Below, piece by piece: positions 34,431 through 46,600 of a DNA stretch of 64,000 nucleotides (positions are counted from its first letter, which is position 1; the number at the start of each line of letters is the position of its first letter). Source of the DNA: Deinococcus fonticola. GTDB lineage: Bacteria; Deinococcota; Deinococci; Deinococcales; Deinococcaceae. Below the pieces are notes generated by a model. It was given only the letters and a program-made list of their open reading frames with translations. It was not told the origin of the DNA and ran no database searches. Where the stretch lies: contig NZ_SMMH01000008.1 of NCBI RefSeq assembly GCF_004634215.1, positions 61,268-125,267 on the forward strand, in the 5' to 3' direction. A program made the translations under genes and the position numbers.

Positions 34431-35441
34431 GTGACCCCTCCTGTTTCCGTTCCCGTGACCCGCTTCGTGTCGGGCGCGGGAACCCGCGTTTACCGCATCA
34501 CTGTTCCGGCCTTTCCGCACCTGAAAGTGCACGTGTTTCAGGTGGTGCAGGGGCTGCCCGCCGCGCCCAGTTACGCAGCGCTGGTGGACACCGGCAGCAG
34601 CGACCCAAACAGTCAGCAGGCCCTGCAGGCTGGCCTGACGCGCGTTCAGCAGGAATTCGGCGAGCGGGTGGACGGTGCCAGCCTGTCGCGGATCGTCATC
34701 ACGCATGCCCACCCGGATCATGTGGCGGCGCTGCCCGCCCTGCGGCGCTACACGCCTGCCCCCGTCGCCGCGCACGAACTGGACGCCCCCCTGATCGAGC
34801 AGCCGGCGGTCTCCCGCGAGCGTCACCGGGCGATCATCGAGGAGTACCTGCGCTGGGCGGGCATTGAAGGGCCGTTCGCGGAGCGCCTGCGCAAACGCGC
34901 CGGGAACCTGATGCTGCCCCGTGGGGTGCCCGTGGATACTCTCCTGCAGGACGGGGACATGCTCGACGGCGTGATGCAGGTGATTCACACGCCCGGTCAC
35001 GCGCCGGGGCAGGTGTGCCTGCGTGTGGACGATCTGCTGCTCAGCGCCGATCACCTGCTTCCGCTGAACTCGCCGCCGCTGATGTCCCAGAAACTGTATC
35101 CCGGCGGGGGCCTGCGCCGTTACCTGGCCTCCCTGGATAAGCTGGACGCCCTGGACGGCGTCACGCTGGCGCTGGGCAGCCACGATCAGGAGATGCACGC
35201 CTGGCGCGGCCGCATCCGCACCCTGCGCGAACGCTACGCGCAGAAGCTGGACGCCGCGCGCCAGGCCGCCCGTGAACCCCGCACGCTGGCCGACATCAAC
35301 GCCCTGCTGAATCCGCGCATGAAAGAAATTCAGGCCGTGCTGCTGCTCGACCAGACCGCCGCGCTGATCGAATACCTGCTCGAAAGCGGCGAGCTGGCAG
35401 AAATTCCCACCCAGGGAGCCAGCCTGTTCCAGCTCAACTGA
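34431..35441 (+). CDS. MBL-fold metallo-hydrolase
   Basis: 336 residues from GTG 34431. The metallo-beta-lactamase metal motif is ITHAHPDHVAAL (about 85-96), with HTPGHAPGQVCL, LLLSADHLLP and LGSHDQEMHA supplying further ligands. The C-terminal helical part (about 255-336) resembles LACTB2/glyoxalase II-like hydrolases. Next to an acyl-CoA ligase, thioester hydrolysis is possible. Product not determinable from sequence. Confidence 0.85.
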   Translation: MTPPVSVPVTRFVSGAGTRVYRITVPAFPHLKVHVFQVVQGLPAAPSYAALVDTGSSDPNSQQALQAGLTRVQQEFGERVDGASLSRIVITHAHPDHVAALPALRRYTPAPVAAHELDAPLIEQPAVSRERHRAIIEEYLRWAGIEGPFAERLRKRAGNLMLPRGVPVDTLLQDGDMLDGVMQVIHTPGHAPGQVCLRVDDLLLSADHLLPLNSPPLMSQKLYPGGGLRRYLASLDKLDALDGVTLALGSHDQEMHAWRGRIRTLRERYAQKLDAARQAAREPRTLADINALLNPRMKEIQAVLLLDQTAALIEYLLESGELAEIPTQGASLFQLN

Positions 35442-35627
35442 TCAGGATTCCCGCCCCTCAGTGAGGGAAGCACGGGCAAGAGTTCAGCAGAGCGAACAGG
35501 AACAACCAGCGTCCGGACGTGAGCCCCCCGAGCCTCTGCCGCAGGCGAACAAAACAACCGGGGTGCTTATAAGTACGTCAGTACGTCATTATCAGGCCAT
35601 GTCTCCCCTTTTGAGTGGCCTGGTCCC

Positions 35628-35774
35628 ATGACCCGTGTTGCCCTGCTTCTGGCCATTTTGCTGCTGGTCATGCTGGGTTACCTGCGCATCATTCCACCGC
35701 GCACGGCCTTTCTGATTGCGGCGTTGTTCGGACTGGGAGCACTGCTGGCCTCCCTGATCGTCGGTGGGTTCTGA
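35628..35774 (+). CDS. Two-helix membrane miniprotein, 48 residues
   Basis: An open frame starting MTRVALLLAILLLVMLGY and ending LLASLIVGGF forms two hydrophobic helices joined by RIIPPRTAF. An upstream 10-codon frame (ATG 35599) ends on its start (ATGA), and a -10-like TATAAG occurs about 55 bases upstream with a direct repeat (TACGTCAGTACGTCA). It is not recognised. A small membrane protein is likely given the composition, but expression is unproven. Confidence 0.45.
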   Translation: MTRVALLLAILLLVMLGYLRIIPPRTAFLIAALFGLGALLASLIVGGF

Positions 35775-35836
35775 CTGGAAACAGGCGCTGTTCCCGCCTT
35801 CAACCCCATGCTTTCCAACACTGCCGGCAGGCAACG

Positions 35837-35863
35837 AAAAACCCCCGCCAGGACGGCAGGGGT
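35837..35863 (-). terminator. Rho-independent terminator after ftsH
   Basis: ACCCCCGCC (35841-35849) pairs with GGCAGGGGT (35855-35863) with one mismatch; minus-strand T run at 35837-35840. It is 18 bases beyond the ftsH stop and may also end transcripts of the miniprotein from the other side. Confidence 0.8.
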
Positions 35864-35881
35864 CGGAAATTTGAGGAAGGC

Positions 35882-37738
<1,857 letters not shown>

Positions 37739-37993
37739 CAGTGGGCCTCCGGGAGTGAGACTGAGAAAAAGGGCTGACAGGACGCCTTCCGCCCTGAGAC
37801 TTGAGTGTATCAGACTCAAATATGTTTCAGGCAAGCACCGATGTCCCGGAGGTTGGCTAAGCCTTAACCCCGCCACCACCCCGGCCTCCCTCAACACCAA
37901 AGTGCCCGAGCTGACGCGCAGGTGAGAAATTTTGCTCTCCGCTGGGCCGCCGTTCACGCTTCTTATTTCTTAACTCACGAAGGTGGAGTGCAG

Positions 37994-40381
37994 ATGAAGA
38001 CCCCCTGTGCCGCCTTCCTGACCCTTTCTCTGCTCGCCGCGCCCGCCGCGCAGGCCCAGACCACTTCACCTTCCACCCCTGCGCCCGCCACCACCGCCCA
38101 GACCGTGACCATCGCCAGCGTGGAACTCAGAGGCTTCACGGTTTTCGACCCGGCGCAGATCAGGGCGGCGCTGGCCGAGCGGCTGGGCATCAAACCCGGC
38201 GCCAGCGTGAGTGTCCAGACGTTGGAAACCGGGCGGCAACTGCTGGCGCAGAGTTACCCGCAGCAGCACTCTTTGTTCACCCCCGAGGTCAAGTTGAGCC
38301 AGGCCGCCGGGCAAAACGGCACAGTGGTCACCTATACCGTGGACGAAAGCGCCGCCCTGAACCGCGTGGAGATCAGCGGCGTCAGGCTGGTCGGCCAGGA
38401 CGTGGTGCGCCAGGCCTTCGGGCCGCTGCAGCAGGCCAGGCGCCTGACGCCCAGTGGCTACCAGGCCGCCCTGACGCAACTCGCGCAGGCGTACAGCCGG
38501 CGAGGTATAGTTTTCGACGCGCCGGGCGTGCAGGCCAGCCTGACCGCAGGCGTGCTGAAGGTCACGGTCAACGAGCCCTTCGTGCAGGCGGTCGAGACCG
38601 GTACCATCAAGACCAGTGCTGCGCCCACGCTGCAAACCCGCGCCGGGCAGCCCCTGCAACCTGCGCTGCTGAACGCGGACGCCCGCGCCCTCTCGAACGC
38701 CAGTGGCCGGGCGGTCAGCTGGCAGGCCGCGCCCGTGTCAGGAAGCCTGGGGCAGATGCGCGTCACCTTTTTTCACGCAGATGACGCCGCCAGTGACCGC
38801 GTGAGCCGCATCGTGGTGCAGGGCAACACCAGCGTGCCCACCGCCGACATCCTGAAGGTCCTTCGCACGCAGGTGGGCGACGTCGCCTCGGCGCAACTGG
38901 CGCAGCAGGACTACTTCGCCATTCAGAACCTGTACGACGAGCGCGGCCTGGCCCTGAGCGCCACCGAGGACAGCCTGGATTTCCAGGGCGGCGTCCTGAC
39001 CTTCAGCCTGCACGAAGCCCGTATCGGCGCGTACCAGTTCAGCTGGGAAGGCGGGCAACCCCTGATCGACGAGAAGGTGCTGGCCCGGCAACTGCCCGCT
39101 GCGGGCCGCGCCTTTAACCGAGCCGAGTTGCAACGGGCGCTGTCGAGTGTGGACGGCTACGACAACTTCACGCTGGTCAGCCGCGACGCCCGTGCCCTCG
39201 ACCCGCAGCACCCCGAGAACCTGACGGTGGTGCTGAACTTCGCGCCGCGCAAGCAAGGTATTCCGGTCGGGCTGGCTGCGGCCTACGACTCCCAGAACGG
39301 CCTGGGCGGCGAATTCACATACACCAGCAACAACGTGCTGCGCAGCGGCAATGCCTTTCGGGCTACCCTCGGGGCCAACGCCAATGACGTCGGGCAGCGC
39401 CTGAACGGCAGCGTCAACTACACTATTCCCTGGATCGACACGAATTTCCTGAACCTGGGCGGCAAACGCACCAGCCTCAGCGTGGGCGCGTGGAGCCAGG
39501 CCAGCGGCAACAACACCCTCAGCGTCAAGGGCAGTGACGGCCTGCCCACCGGCACCGACACCGGGCGGCAGTACACCACCCGCAACACCGGCGCGAGCCT
39601 GCAACTGAACCGCGAAATTACCCCACAACTGACGGGCAGCTTCGGCGTGCAGGTCAGCAAAACCAGCGTGTACCTGGAACCGTACAAGAGCGGCGACAGC
39701 AACGTCACGGACACCACTTACCAGAACGACGCGCAGGCGGGCGCGCAACTGCCGCTGGGCAACACCACCGCCCTGACCATCCTGGGCCTTCAGTACGACA
39801 CCACCGACTCCGGCGTATACCCCAGCCAGGGCGTGCGCACGGGCGGCAGCGTGGGGTACGGCTTCGGCGTGCAAGGCGGCAGCGCGGCCAGTGCCCAGAG
39901 CCAGAGCCGCCTCTCGTGGGGCCAACTGGAGAGCGGGGCCAGCACCTACCTGGGCTTTGGGCGCAGCATGTCCGACGGCAGCAAGCAGACCGTGCTGGCC
40001 GCCCGCGTCAACGCCGGCACGCTGCTCGGCACGCCCGGCGAAAGCAACGTGTACCGCGTCGGGGCCAGCATGAACCCCGCCTACGAACTGCGCGGGCAGA
40101 CCACCACGCAGGCCGGCACCAGTTATCTGACCGCCAGCACCGAACTGCGCCACAACTTCGGCGTGAAACTCGGAAACGTCGTGCAGGGCGTGTATGGCCT
40201 GGCCTTCGTAGACACCGGGGACGCCTGGCGGCAGGGCAGTGCGGCCAACCCCTTCAATCTGAACACCTCCTACGGCCTGGGCACGCAACTGAACACCAGT
40301 TTCGCCAACGTACAACTCAGTTACGGCTTTACCACCGTCGGCAGCAACAAATTCAGCCTGCGCCTCGGGAATTTCTGGTGA
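37994..40381 (+). CDS. bamA: BamA/Omp85-family outer-membrane assembly protein
   Basis: 795 residues with a signal peptide (MKTPCAAFLTLSLLAAPAAQA in part), POTRA-like repeats (VELRGFTVFDPAQIRAALAERLG reduced to its core VELRGFTVFD, then IVVQGNTSVPTADILKVL) over about 30-420, and an Omp85 beta-barrel from about 430 to a C-terminal NFW with terminal aromatic residue. It inserts outer-membrane proteins, consistent with the diderm Deinococcus envelope. The start follows AGGTGGAG. Monocistronic, divergent from ftsH across 255 bases. Confidence 0.9.
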   Translation: MKTPCAAFLTLSLLAAPAAQAQTTSPSTPAPATTAQTVTIASVELRGFTVFDPAQIRAALAERLGIKPGASVSVQTLETGRQLLAQSYPQQHSLFTPEVKLSQAAGQNGTVVTYTVDESAALNRVEISGVRLVGQDVVRQAFGPLQQARRLTPSGYQAALTQLAQAYSRRGIVFDAPGVQASLTAGVLKVTVNEPFVQAVETGTIKTSAAPTLQTRAGQPLQPALLNADARALSNASGRAVSWQAAPVSGSLGQMRVTFFHADDAASDRVSRIVVQGNTSVPTADILKVLRTQVGDVASAQLAQQDYFAIQNLYDERGLALSATEDSLDFQGGVLTFSLHEARIGAYQFSWEGGQPLIDEKVLARQLPAAGRAFNRAELQRALSSVDGYDNFTLVSRDARALDPQHPENLTVVLNFAPRKQGIPVGLAAAYDSQNGLGGEFTYTSNNVLRSGNAFRATLGANANDVGQRLNGSVNYTIPWIDTNFLNLGGKRTSLSVGAWSQASGNNTLSVKGSDGLPTGTDTGRQYTTRNTGASLQLNREITPQLTGSFGVQVSKTSVYLEPYKSGDSNVTDTTYQNDAQAGAQLPLGNTTALTILGLQYDTTDSGVYPSQGVRTGGSVGYGFGVQGGSAASAQSQSRLSWGQLESGASTYLGFGRSMSDGSKQTVLAARVNAGTLLGTPGESNVYRVGASMNPAYELRGQTTTQAGTSYLTASTELRHNFGVKLGNVVQGVYGLAFVDTGDAWRQGSAANPFNLNTSYGLGTQLNTSFANVQLSYGFTTVGSNKFSLRLGNFW

Positions 40382-40433
40382 GGGGCGACACGGAAAAATA
40401 TCGGCGCAAACGCCTGAAAATCAGCGCCTGATA

Positions 40434-40504
40434 AGCGTCCTGTTTGTTGCGTTCTCCCTCCGGCAGATCACCGGAGGGTGCACTTCACGTCCGGGACGCT
40501 TTTT
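40434..40504 (+). terminator. Nested-hairpin terminator after bamA
   Basis: Outer stem AGCGTCC (40434-40440) with GGACGCT (40494-40500), then TTTTT. Inside is a perfect hairpin CCCTCCGG (40456-40463) with CCGGAGGG (40471-40478). Confidence 0.65.
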
Positions 40505-40511
40505 GTTCCTT

Positions 40512-40566
40512 CTCCTTCCAGTCGGGTTGCCCAGTTCTTCCATAACTGAAGGGCCGGAATTCTTAT
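40512..40566. repeat. Small hairpin repeat, copy 2 (CTCCTTCCAGTCGG family)
   Basis: Core at 40512-40525, preceded by CCTT as in copy 3 (18 bases identical). Then a weaker hairpin, CAGTT (40532-40536) with AACTG (40544-40548), flanked by GCC/GGC, ending CGGAATTCTTAT. Confidence 0.6.
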
Positions 40567-40580
40567 GAACACCCGAGAGA

Positions 40581-40614
40581 AGGGCCTCCAATTCATACTG
40601 GAGGCCCTCCTTTT
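40581..40614. terminator. Terminator between convergent bamA and rimO
   Basis: Perfect 10-bp stem AGGGCCTCCA (40581-40590) with TGGAGGCCCT (40599-40608), followed on the plus strand by CCTTTT. It lies 20 bases beyond the rimO stop. Confidence 0.75.
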
Positions 40615-40633
40615 CACCGCTGCCGACTTCCGA

Positions 40634-42106
40634 TCAATGCCGGAAGTGCCCCAGTTGCGGAACGTTGGGGTTCCACGCGGGGCGTTCGACCACCTCGCCG
40701 TACAGGTCGTACTCGTCGCTGTCCTCGATGCGGGCGCGGACGATGTCACCGATCTTGACCTGCCCGGCGAAGTCTCCGGCCGCGAGGTACACCTGCCCGT
40801 CGATGCCGGGGGCATCGCCCCTCGTGCGGCCAATCAGTTTGCTGCCGGGCAGGTCGCCGTCCTCGTCGTTGAACTCGTCGATGATGACCTCCATGACGCG
40901 CCCCACCTTCTCGGCCAGTTTCTCAGTGCTGATGCGCTGGGCCACTTCCATGAAGCGCGCCAGACGCTCCTGCTTGACTTCTTCCGGCACGGGGTTGGGC
41001 AGTTTGTTGGCGTCCGCTTCGTCCACGTCGCTGTAAGGGAAGGCCCCCACCCGGTCGAGGCGGGCATCTTCCAGGAATTGCAGCAGTTCCTGAAAGTCCT
41101 CATCGGTCTCGCCGGGAAACCCCACGATGAAGGTGCTGCGAATCACCAGTTGCGGGCAGATCTCGCGCCAGCGGCGAATGGTGTCGAGCTGCTTACCTGC
41201 CCCAGGGCGGCGCATGGCTTTCAGGATGGTGGGGCTGGCGTGCTGGAGGGGCACGTCCAGGTAAGGCAGGATTTTGCCCTGCGCCATCAGTTCCACGATT
41301 TTTTCCACATGCGGGTAAGGGTAGACGTAGTGCATGCGCACCCAAGCGCCCAGCTCGCCCAGTTTCACGGCCAGGTCGGTCAGGTGCGCCCGAACCTGCT
41401 CGCCCTGAAATTCAGACTCGCGGTAACGCACGTCCACGCCGTAGGCACTGGTGTCCTGCGAGATGATCATCAGTTCCTTGGTGCCGCCCGCCACCAGCCG
41501 GAAGGCCTCGTACAGCACCGCGCCCGCGTCGCGCGAGACCTGCCGGCCGCGCAATTTGGGAATGATGCAAAACGCGCAGGTGTGGTTGCAGCCCTCGGCA
41601 ATTTTCACGTAGGCGTAGTGCCGGGGCGTGAGCTTCACGCTGGGCGCGAACACGTCCCCGTGAGCCACGTTTTCACGCTGGGGAACTTCCGGCTGTGGGC
41701 GCATGCCCGGCGCGGCCACCGGCAGGTTCCCGGTGAAGGCGTCCATCTCGATGGGCAGCAACTCGCGCACATGGCCCATCACTTCATCCACCGCCTCGCT
41801 GCCGGTAATGGCCGCGACTTTGGGGTGCCGCTCCATGATCTTCTCGGGCCGCTCGCCCAGGCAGCCGGTCACGATCACCTTGCCAGTGGCGTCCAGCGCC
41901 TCGCCGATGGCGCTCAGGGATTCCTCCACAGCGGGTGTAATAAACCCGCAGGTGTTCACGATCACGGCGTCCGCGTCCTCGTAACTGGGGGCGACCTCGT
42001 ACCCCTCGACCCGCAGTTGCGTCAGGATGCGTTCGCTGTCCACCAGGGCTTTGGGGCAGCCCAGGCTGATAAAGCCCACTCTCTTCTGTTTCAGTTCGGT
42101 TGTCAT
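40634..42106 (-). CDS. rimO: Ribosomal protein S12 methylthiotransferase RimO
   Basis: 490-residue radical-SAM enzyme methylthiolating an aspartate of ribosomal protein uS12. The N-terminal UPF0004 domain has C17 ([12 protein letters not shown], the RimO form), C53 (NTCGF) and C82 (TGCLGERP) for one Fe-S cluster. The radical-SAM cluster is CNHTCAFC (C173, C177, C180). A TRAM domain ends the protein (about 420-485). Length is somewhat above average because of a linker around 120-155. Monocistronic. Confidence 0.94.
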   Translation of the reverse strand: MTTELKQKRVGFISLGCPKALVDSERILTQLRVEGYEVAPSYEDADAVIVNTCGFITPAVEESLSAIGEALDATGKVIVTGCLGERPEKIMERHPKVAAITGSEAVDEVMGHVRELLPIEMDAFTGNLPVAAPGMRPQPEVPQRENVAHGDVFAPSVKLTPRHYAYVKIAEGCNHTCAFCIIPKLRGRQVSRDAGAVLYEAFRLVAGGTKELMIISQDTSAYGVDVRYRESEFQGEQVRAHLTDLAVKLGELGAWVRMHYVYPYPHVEKIVELMAQGKILPYLDVPLQHASPTILKAMRRPGAGKQLDTIRRWREICPQLVIRSTFIVGFPGETDEDFQELLQFLEDARLDRVGAFPYSDVDEADANKLPNPVPEEVKQERLARFMEVAQRISTEKLAEKVGRVMEVIIDEFNDEDGDLPGSKLIGRTRGDAPGIDGQVYLAAGDFAGQVKIGDIVRARIEDSDEYDLYGEVVERPAWNPNVPQLGHFRH

Positions 42107-42297
42107 GCTAGGAGCCTCCGCGCCACACCACGACCTGCGGGGCGCAAAACAACCAAGTGTACAGGCTCGGACGCCTTTTCACCATGCCCCGGTTACTCTT
42201 TCTTGTTACTCTTCGCCGGGTTACATCTCATGCAGCCGGCTTCACGTTGCAGAGGACACGCGAATAACCCTGAATATCTTTTGCTAAGCTTGGCGGA
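42107..42297. other. Intergenic stretch between rimO and the response regulator locus
   Basis: It holds a direct repeat GTTACTCTT (twice, 4 bases apart, near 42190-42212) and no tRNA. A TAAGCT seven bases before GTG 42298 could be a -10 box for a leaderless transcript. Confidence 0.4.
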
Positions 42298-42420
42298 GTG
42301 GCTCAACGTCGACAGGGTGCAAGCAAAGTGAAGGAAAAGCCGGGAAGGGCCAGGCACGCTTCCCGGCGGCCCGCGGTCGCTGACGCGGCACCCACCCGGG
42401 GCGCAAGGCGGCAACCGTGA
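42298..42420 (+). CDS. Possible 40-residue basic peptide coupled to the response regulator
   Basis: GTG-started frame, very basic (MAQRRQGASKVKEKPG at the start, GARRQP at the end). Its stop overlaps the response-regulator GTG (GTGA), and TAAGCT lies 7 bases before its start, the arrangement seen in leaderless Deinococcus genes. No homologue recognised; it could equally be an untranslated leader. Confidence 0.25.
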   Translation: MAQRRQGASKVKEKPGRARHASRRPAVADAAPTRGARRQP

Positions 42421-42857
42421 AGGCTCCCATTCATGTCCTGCTGGTAGAGGACAACCCGGCCGACGTGATGCTGACGCAGGTGGCCTTCGAGGAAGCGGCC
42501 TTTCCGCACGAGCTGCACTGCGCGCCGGACGGCGTGGAGGCGCTGGCTTTCCTGCGGCGCGAAGGGGAATACGCGAATGTCCCCATGCCGGACGTCATCC
42601 TGATGGACCTCAACATGCCGCGCCTGAGTGGCATGGAAACCCTGGACATCATCAAGGCCGACCCGCACCTGCGCCGCATTCCCGTGATCGTCCTGACGAC
42701 CTCGCGCGCCGAGGAGGACATCTGGCGCAGCTACGACCTGCACGCCAACGCCTACATTCCCAAACCCGTGTCCATCAGCGAATTCGTGGAAGTCATCCGG
42801 AATTTCGAGCATTTCTGGGTGTCCACCGCCACCCTGCCGCCCCAGAAGGACAAGTAA
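42417..42857 (+). CDS. Single-domain response regulator (Rcp1-like)
   Basis: 146 residues, only a receiver domain: acidic pocket E11/D12 (VEDNPADV), phosphoacceptor D64 (ILMDLNMPR), T94/T95 (VLTTSRAEED) and K116 (YIPKPVS). The pattern is that of Rcp1-type regulators paired with phytochrome-like kinases. No kinase or output domain is nearby, so it acts through protein contacts. GTG start with a weak AAGG. Confidence 0.9.
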   Translation: MKAPIHVLLVEDNPADVMLTQVAFEEAAFPHELHCAPDGVEALAFLRREGEYANVPMPDVILMDLNMPRLSGMETLDIIKADPHLRRIPVIVLTTSRAEEDIWRSYDLHANAYIPKPVSISEFVEVIRNFEHFWVSTATLPPQKDK

Positions 42858-42883
42858 GCGAACTTCCCGCTGCCCAACACATA

Positions 42884-42951
42884 GAGCATGGGACAGAAAT
42901 TACGGCCTGCGGGGAACAGCACCCCAAATGCCTCCATTCTGCCCCATGCTC
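42884..42951. repeat. Structured intergenic repeat with GAACAGCACCC core, copy A
   Basis: Outer stem GAGCATGGG (42884-42892) with CCCATGCTC (42943-42951), extended by CAGAA/TTCTG; the inner GGGG/CCCC hairpin encloses AACAGCA. GAACAGCACCC and the downstream CTCCATTC recur at 63813-63837. Confidence 0.6.
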
Positions 42952-42982
42952 TCCTCGAATTCACTCACTTCGTTCGGACAAC

Positions 42983-43007
42983 GAATGGCAGAAATACGCT
43001 GCCATTC
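42983..43007. terminator. Hairpin between response regulator and HExxH gene
   Basis: GAATGGCAG (42983-42991) pairs perfectly with CTGCCATTC (42999-43007); loop of 7 bases. T-run is poor, so termination is only possible. It lies between convergent genes. Confidence 0.4.
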
Positions 43008-43025
43008 TTATGTCAAATGCTTCAG

Positions 43026-43661
43026 TTATGGCCCCCTCGAATGGAGGGGGTTGAGTGTAGCCGGCCAGCCCTGTCGTTCCAGGCGTTGTCCGGCCCGGCG
43101 CGTGGCCTCACGGTAAACGCGGGTCAGCCCCGGCCCGCTGGCCTGCGCCAGGCGGGTGTCCAGGTCTTTTTCGCTCAGGCCCTCCAGCCCTGTGCGGCCC
43201 GGCGCGTCCAGCCCGGATTCGCCGCTGAAGATCCGCGCCAGGCCTTCTGCCAGCCAGCGCGGAAGATCCGGCGGCTGGGCCAGATGAAAGGCCTCGTGGC
43301 GCAGAGTATACGGGAGGAGTTGCTTGCCCCGCAGGGCCGCCAGACGCTGCGTGTAGAGTTTGCCCTTCAGGGTGATGGCCGCGATGTGCGGCGGAGACCC
43401 GGTCAGGGCCGCGAAATCGTTGGCACTGCGCGCGGCGGTCAGGGTGGCCGCAGGCAGGGTCAGGCCTTTTACTTTCAAGTCCTGCCCCGCCTTCTGCCAC
43501 ACCTGAAAAACCTGGGCCAGCTGCGCCCTGTCGGCCGGGTCGCGGTAGTTCACGGTCAGGCCCGCCCGCGTGACGGACTGGGCGCCCACTTCCAGCGACA
43601 GGCCCATCAGCAGCGACAGAACCATCAGCCACGGGGCCACCAGCCGCGGCAGCCCCCTCAC
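43026..43661 (-). CDS. Secreted gluzincin-like peptidase domain protein
   Basis: 211 residues from a GTG overlapping the A2M stop (GTGA). Signal peptide about 1-28. The zinc motif HEAFH (H122, E123, H126) is followed by E139 in WLAEGLA, as in gluzincin peptidases (peptidase_MA-like). Translational coupling to an alpha-2-macroglobulin is notable: the macroglobulin traps proteases, and this one may be its partner or be controlled by it. The rest of the protein is unrecognised. Confidence 0.72.
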   Translation of the reverse strand: MRGLPRLVAPWLMVLSLLMGLSLEVGAQSVTRAGLTVNYRDPADRAQLAQVFQVWQKAGQDLKVKGLTLPAATLTAARSANDFAALTGSPPHIAAITLKGKLYTQRLAALRGKQLLPYTLRHEAFHLAQPPDLPRWLAEGLARIFSGESGLDAPGRTGLEGLSEKDLDTRLAQASGPGLTRVYREATRRAGQRLERQGWPATLNPLHSRGP

Positions 43662-46600
43662 GGCTTGACGGTGAAGGTGGCCGCCGGGCTGTAGCCCTGC
43701 ACGTCCGGGCTGTACATCAGGAAGGCGTGCGTGGGCAGGGCGGTGAACGTACCAGGCGTCTGCACCCGCAGCAGATACGTCATTTTCCCCGTGCCATGCA
43801 AGGAAGCCGCGTACAGGTCGACGCGGTCATCGCGCAGGTCGCGCCCGGAGTACCAGTCGTCCCAGTCCCGCCAGGCGTACTCGTCGGGTTCCTCCAGGCC
43901 GGCGATCACCAGGCTGCGTTCGTCCATGGCTTTCGTGCCGGCGGGAATGGGGTCGCTGACCAGCAGGTAGCGGCTGAAGTCGTTTTTCGGGTCGACGGTC
44001 AGGGTCACCAGCACCAGGTCACCGACTTTCACGTCCTTCAGCGTGCCCCCCTGCATCAGGGGCGTGCGGGCGTAGGTGTACCGCTCGTTCTTCGCGTCCC
44101 ATCTGGGGGTCAGTTTCTCGTAGCGGCGCGTGACCGCGATGCCGCGGTCGAGGCCGCCGAGCTGCGCCGGTTCGCGGGCGTACTTGACCTCGGCCGAGTA
44201 GATGGTCCCCGCCGGAGCACCGGAAAGCGTGAGCGTATGCTGACCCGCGCCCAGCGGCACGGCCAGTTCCAGGCTGGCGCTGCGGCCCTGCACCTGAAGC
44301 GGCCCGAGGTTCCGACCGTCGACCTGCACGGGCAACGCTCTGGGCGCACTCGCCTGGGCGCGCGGCAAGCTCAACGCGGCCACCACGACGCTGGCGGTGT
44401 CCTGCGTGCTGAGCCACTGCGGGCCACGCCGCTGCGTCAGGAGCCACTGGGACGCCGCGGGAATCAGCGTGCTCTGCGGTTCCAGCAGCGCCAGGGCCTC
44501 CAGCGCGGCGGCGGTGACCTGATTGCTGTTGTCGTCCCAGTAGTCGAACCACAGGTCACGCGCAGAACCTTCCCAGTGAACCAGACCATTCCCGGCGATA
44601 CGCCTGGCTTTCAGACGTTGCAGCGTGGTTTTCGCGGCCGGCAACTGGCCCGCGAATTTCAGGGCCATGGCGGTATTGGCCAGCGAGTACGGCACCAGAT
44701 CGGCGCGGCGCGAGAAGGCCAGCAATTCCGGCGTGTTCACGCGGCCCGCCTGGCTCAATGCGCGGTACGCCCGGGCGCGGTCAGCCGGCCTTTCCTGGCC
44801 GTTCTTCGCGTGGCGGCTCAGGTACTTCAGCGCCCTGTCCAGCATGGCGTTGTCCACCCTCGCGCCCACCGCTTTGGCGCGCAGCAGCCCTTCGGTGACG
44901 TAAGCGGTCATTTCCAGCGTGCTTTCGTCGAACTCCCAGAAGTTCCAGCCGCCGTCCTCGTGCTGGAATTTCGCCAGCCGGGCCAGACCCAGTTCGGTGT
45001 ACTCGTTCAGCTTGCCGGCCTGGTCTGGCGGCAGGGTTCCGGCGCCCAGCGCCTGACGGGCCAGCAGCGCGGGCAGGAAGCGGCTCATGGTCTGCTCGGT
45101 GCAGCCGTACGGGTAGCCCAGCAGATACTCCAGCGCGGGCGTCACCGCCGATAACAGGGACGGCGTGGCCGACACGTTCAGTTTCACGGTGGCCGGATTG
45201 GTTCCGGCGGGTAGGGTGAAGGTCACGCTGGGCTGACGGGCACTGCCCACCAGCGTCTTCGTTTCCTCGTACCCGCGGGCCTTCACGGGCAGTGGGAGTT
45301 TCAGCGCGTCACTGCCGCCGTTCGTGCGGGCACTGAACATCACGTTTGCCAGCCCCACCTGCGGCGCCCCCACCGTCAGATCCTGCCGCACCCGCCCATT
45401 TGCCGCCAGCGTTAAGGCCGCGCCGGACGGGGTGAACACCGCGCCGTTCAGCGGAGACAACCCCTGCAAGGTGGCTTTCGCCGTGCCTGTCACGCTCTGC
45501 TTCAGGGTGTTGTTCACGATGCCGCCCAGGGTCACGCGGTCGCCGCGCACCAGGAAGGCGGGCAGGCTCAGGCGCGCGATCACGTCCTTGGTGACCAGGG
45601 CGCTGCCGGTGGCCTGACCGAAACGCGCTTCCCGCGTGTGGGCGCGGGCGGTGGCGATCCAGGTGGTCAGGTTGTCCGGGAATTTCACGTCCACCTGCGC
45701 CTGCCCACGGGCGTCCGTGACCAGTTTGGGTACCCAGATCAGGGTGTCTTTAAAGATTTCGCGCGGCGTCTCGTCGCTCTGGGCGGGTTCGGCCTCGGCT
45801 TTGCTCTGCGCGAAGGCCGCCGCGCTCATGGGCGCCAAGGGGGCCCTGGCCGTCGCCGAACCGAGCGGCTCGAAGTAAAAGTCGGCGCTGGCAGACGTTC
45901 CCACCTGGTTCTCGCGCTCCGCCGTGAACACCTGAAGCAGGGTCGGCGCGTTGTCGCGTTTCACGAGGTAAATGGCCTCGTCCACCACGCCCAGCGCCAC
46001 CTCGGCGGGAACCCCCTGACCTCTGGCATTCCGCACCTGCACCTTGAATGTCCCGGCCTCACCGGGCTTGTAGCGGGGCCTGTCCGGCGTGACCTTCACC
46101 GTGAGGGCCGAATCCGGACGCGGAACGCGCACTCGCGCCTCGGCCCCGAAGCGGTCACCGTCACTGAACGCTGCGGCCCCCACGAAGATGTTCGGGCTCA
46201 TGTCGGGCGTGACCTTGAAGCGGTACGTGAGCACGCCACCCTGGCCGCGCAGCACGGTGCTGGAGCGCAGGCGGTCGCCCTCCAGCGTGAGCAGCACCGG
46301 CTTGCCGGGGTGCGGGTTGGTGACCAGCACCGTGGCCGTATCGCCCGGCGCGTACTGCCGCCGATCGAGGCTGATGCCGATGTCGCGCGCCACCCAGTTC
46401 CAGTCCTCGTTGCCTGCCAGTACCCACAGGAAGTTGTCGCTGGTAGAGGTCCGGCCCTGCGCGTCCTGCACCCGCGCCCGCACCACGTAACCGCCCCCAC
46501 GCGGCGTGACCAGTTTCGCCGTTCCCCGGCCCGCCGCGCTGGTGGTCACCGGCCGCCTGTCCATCACGGTTTCCTGCTCCACCCACTTGCCCGCCCGCTT

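Noticed and set aside
43000..43030. TTATGTCAAATG resembling the Deinococcus radiation/desiccation response motif
   Set aside because: Only one half-site fits, and it lies beyond the 3' ends of two convergent genes, not in a promoter.
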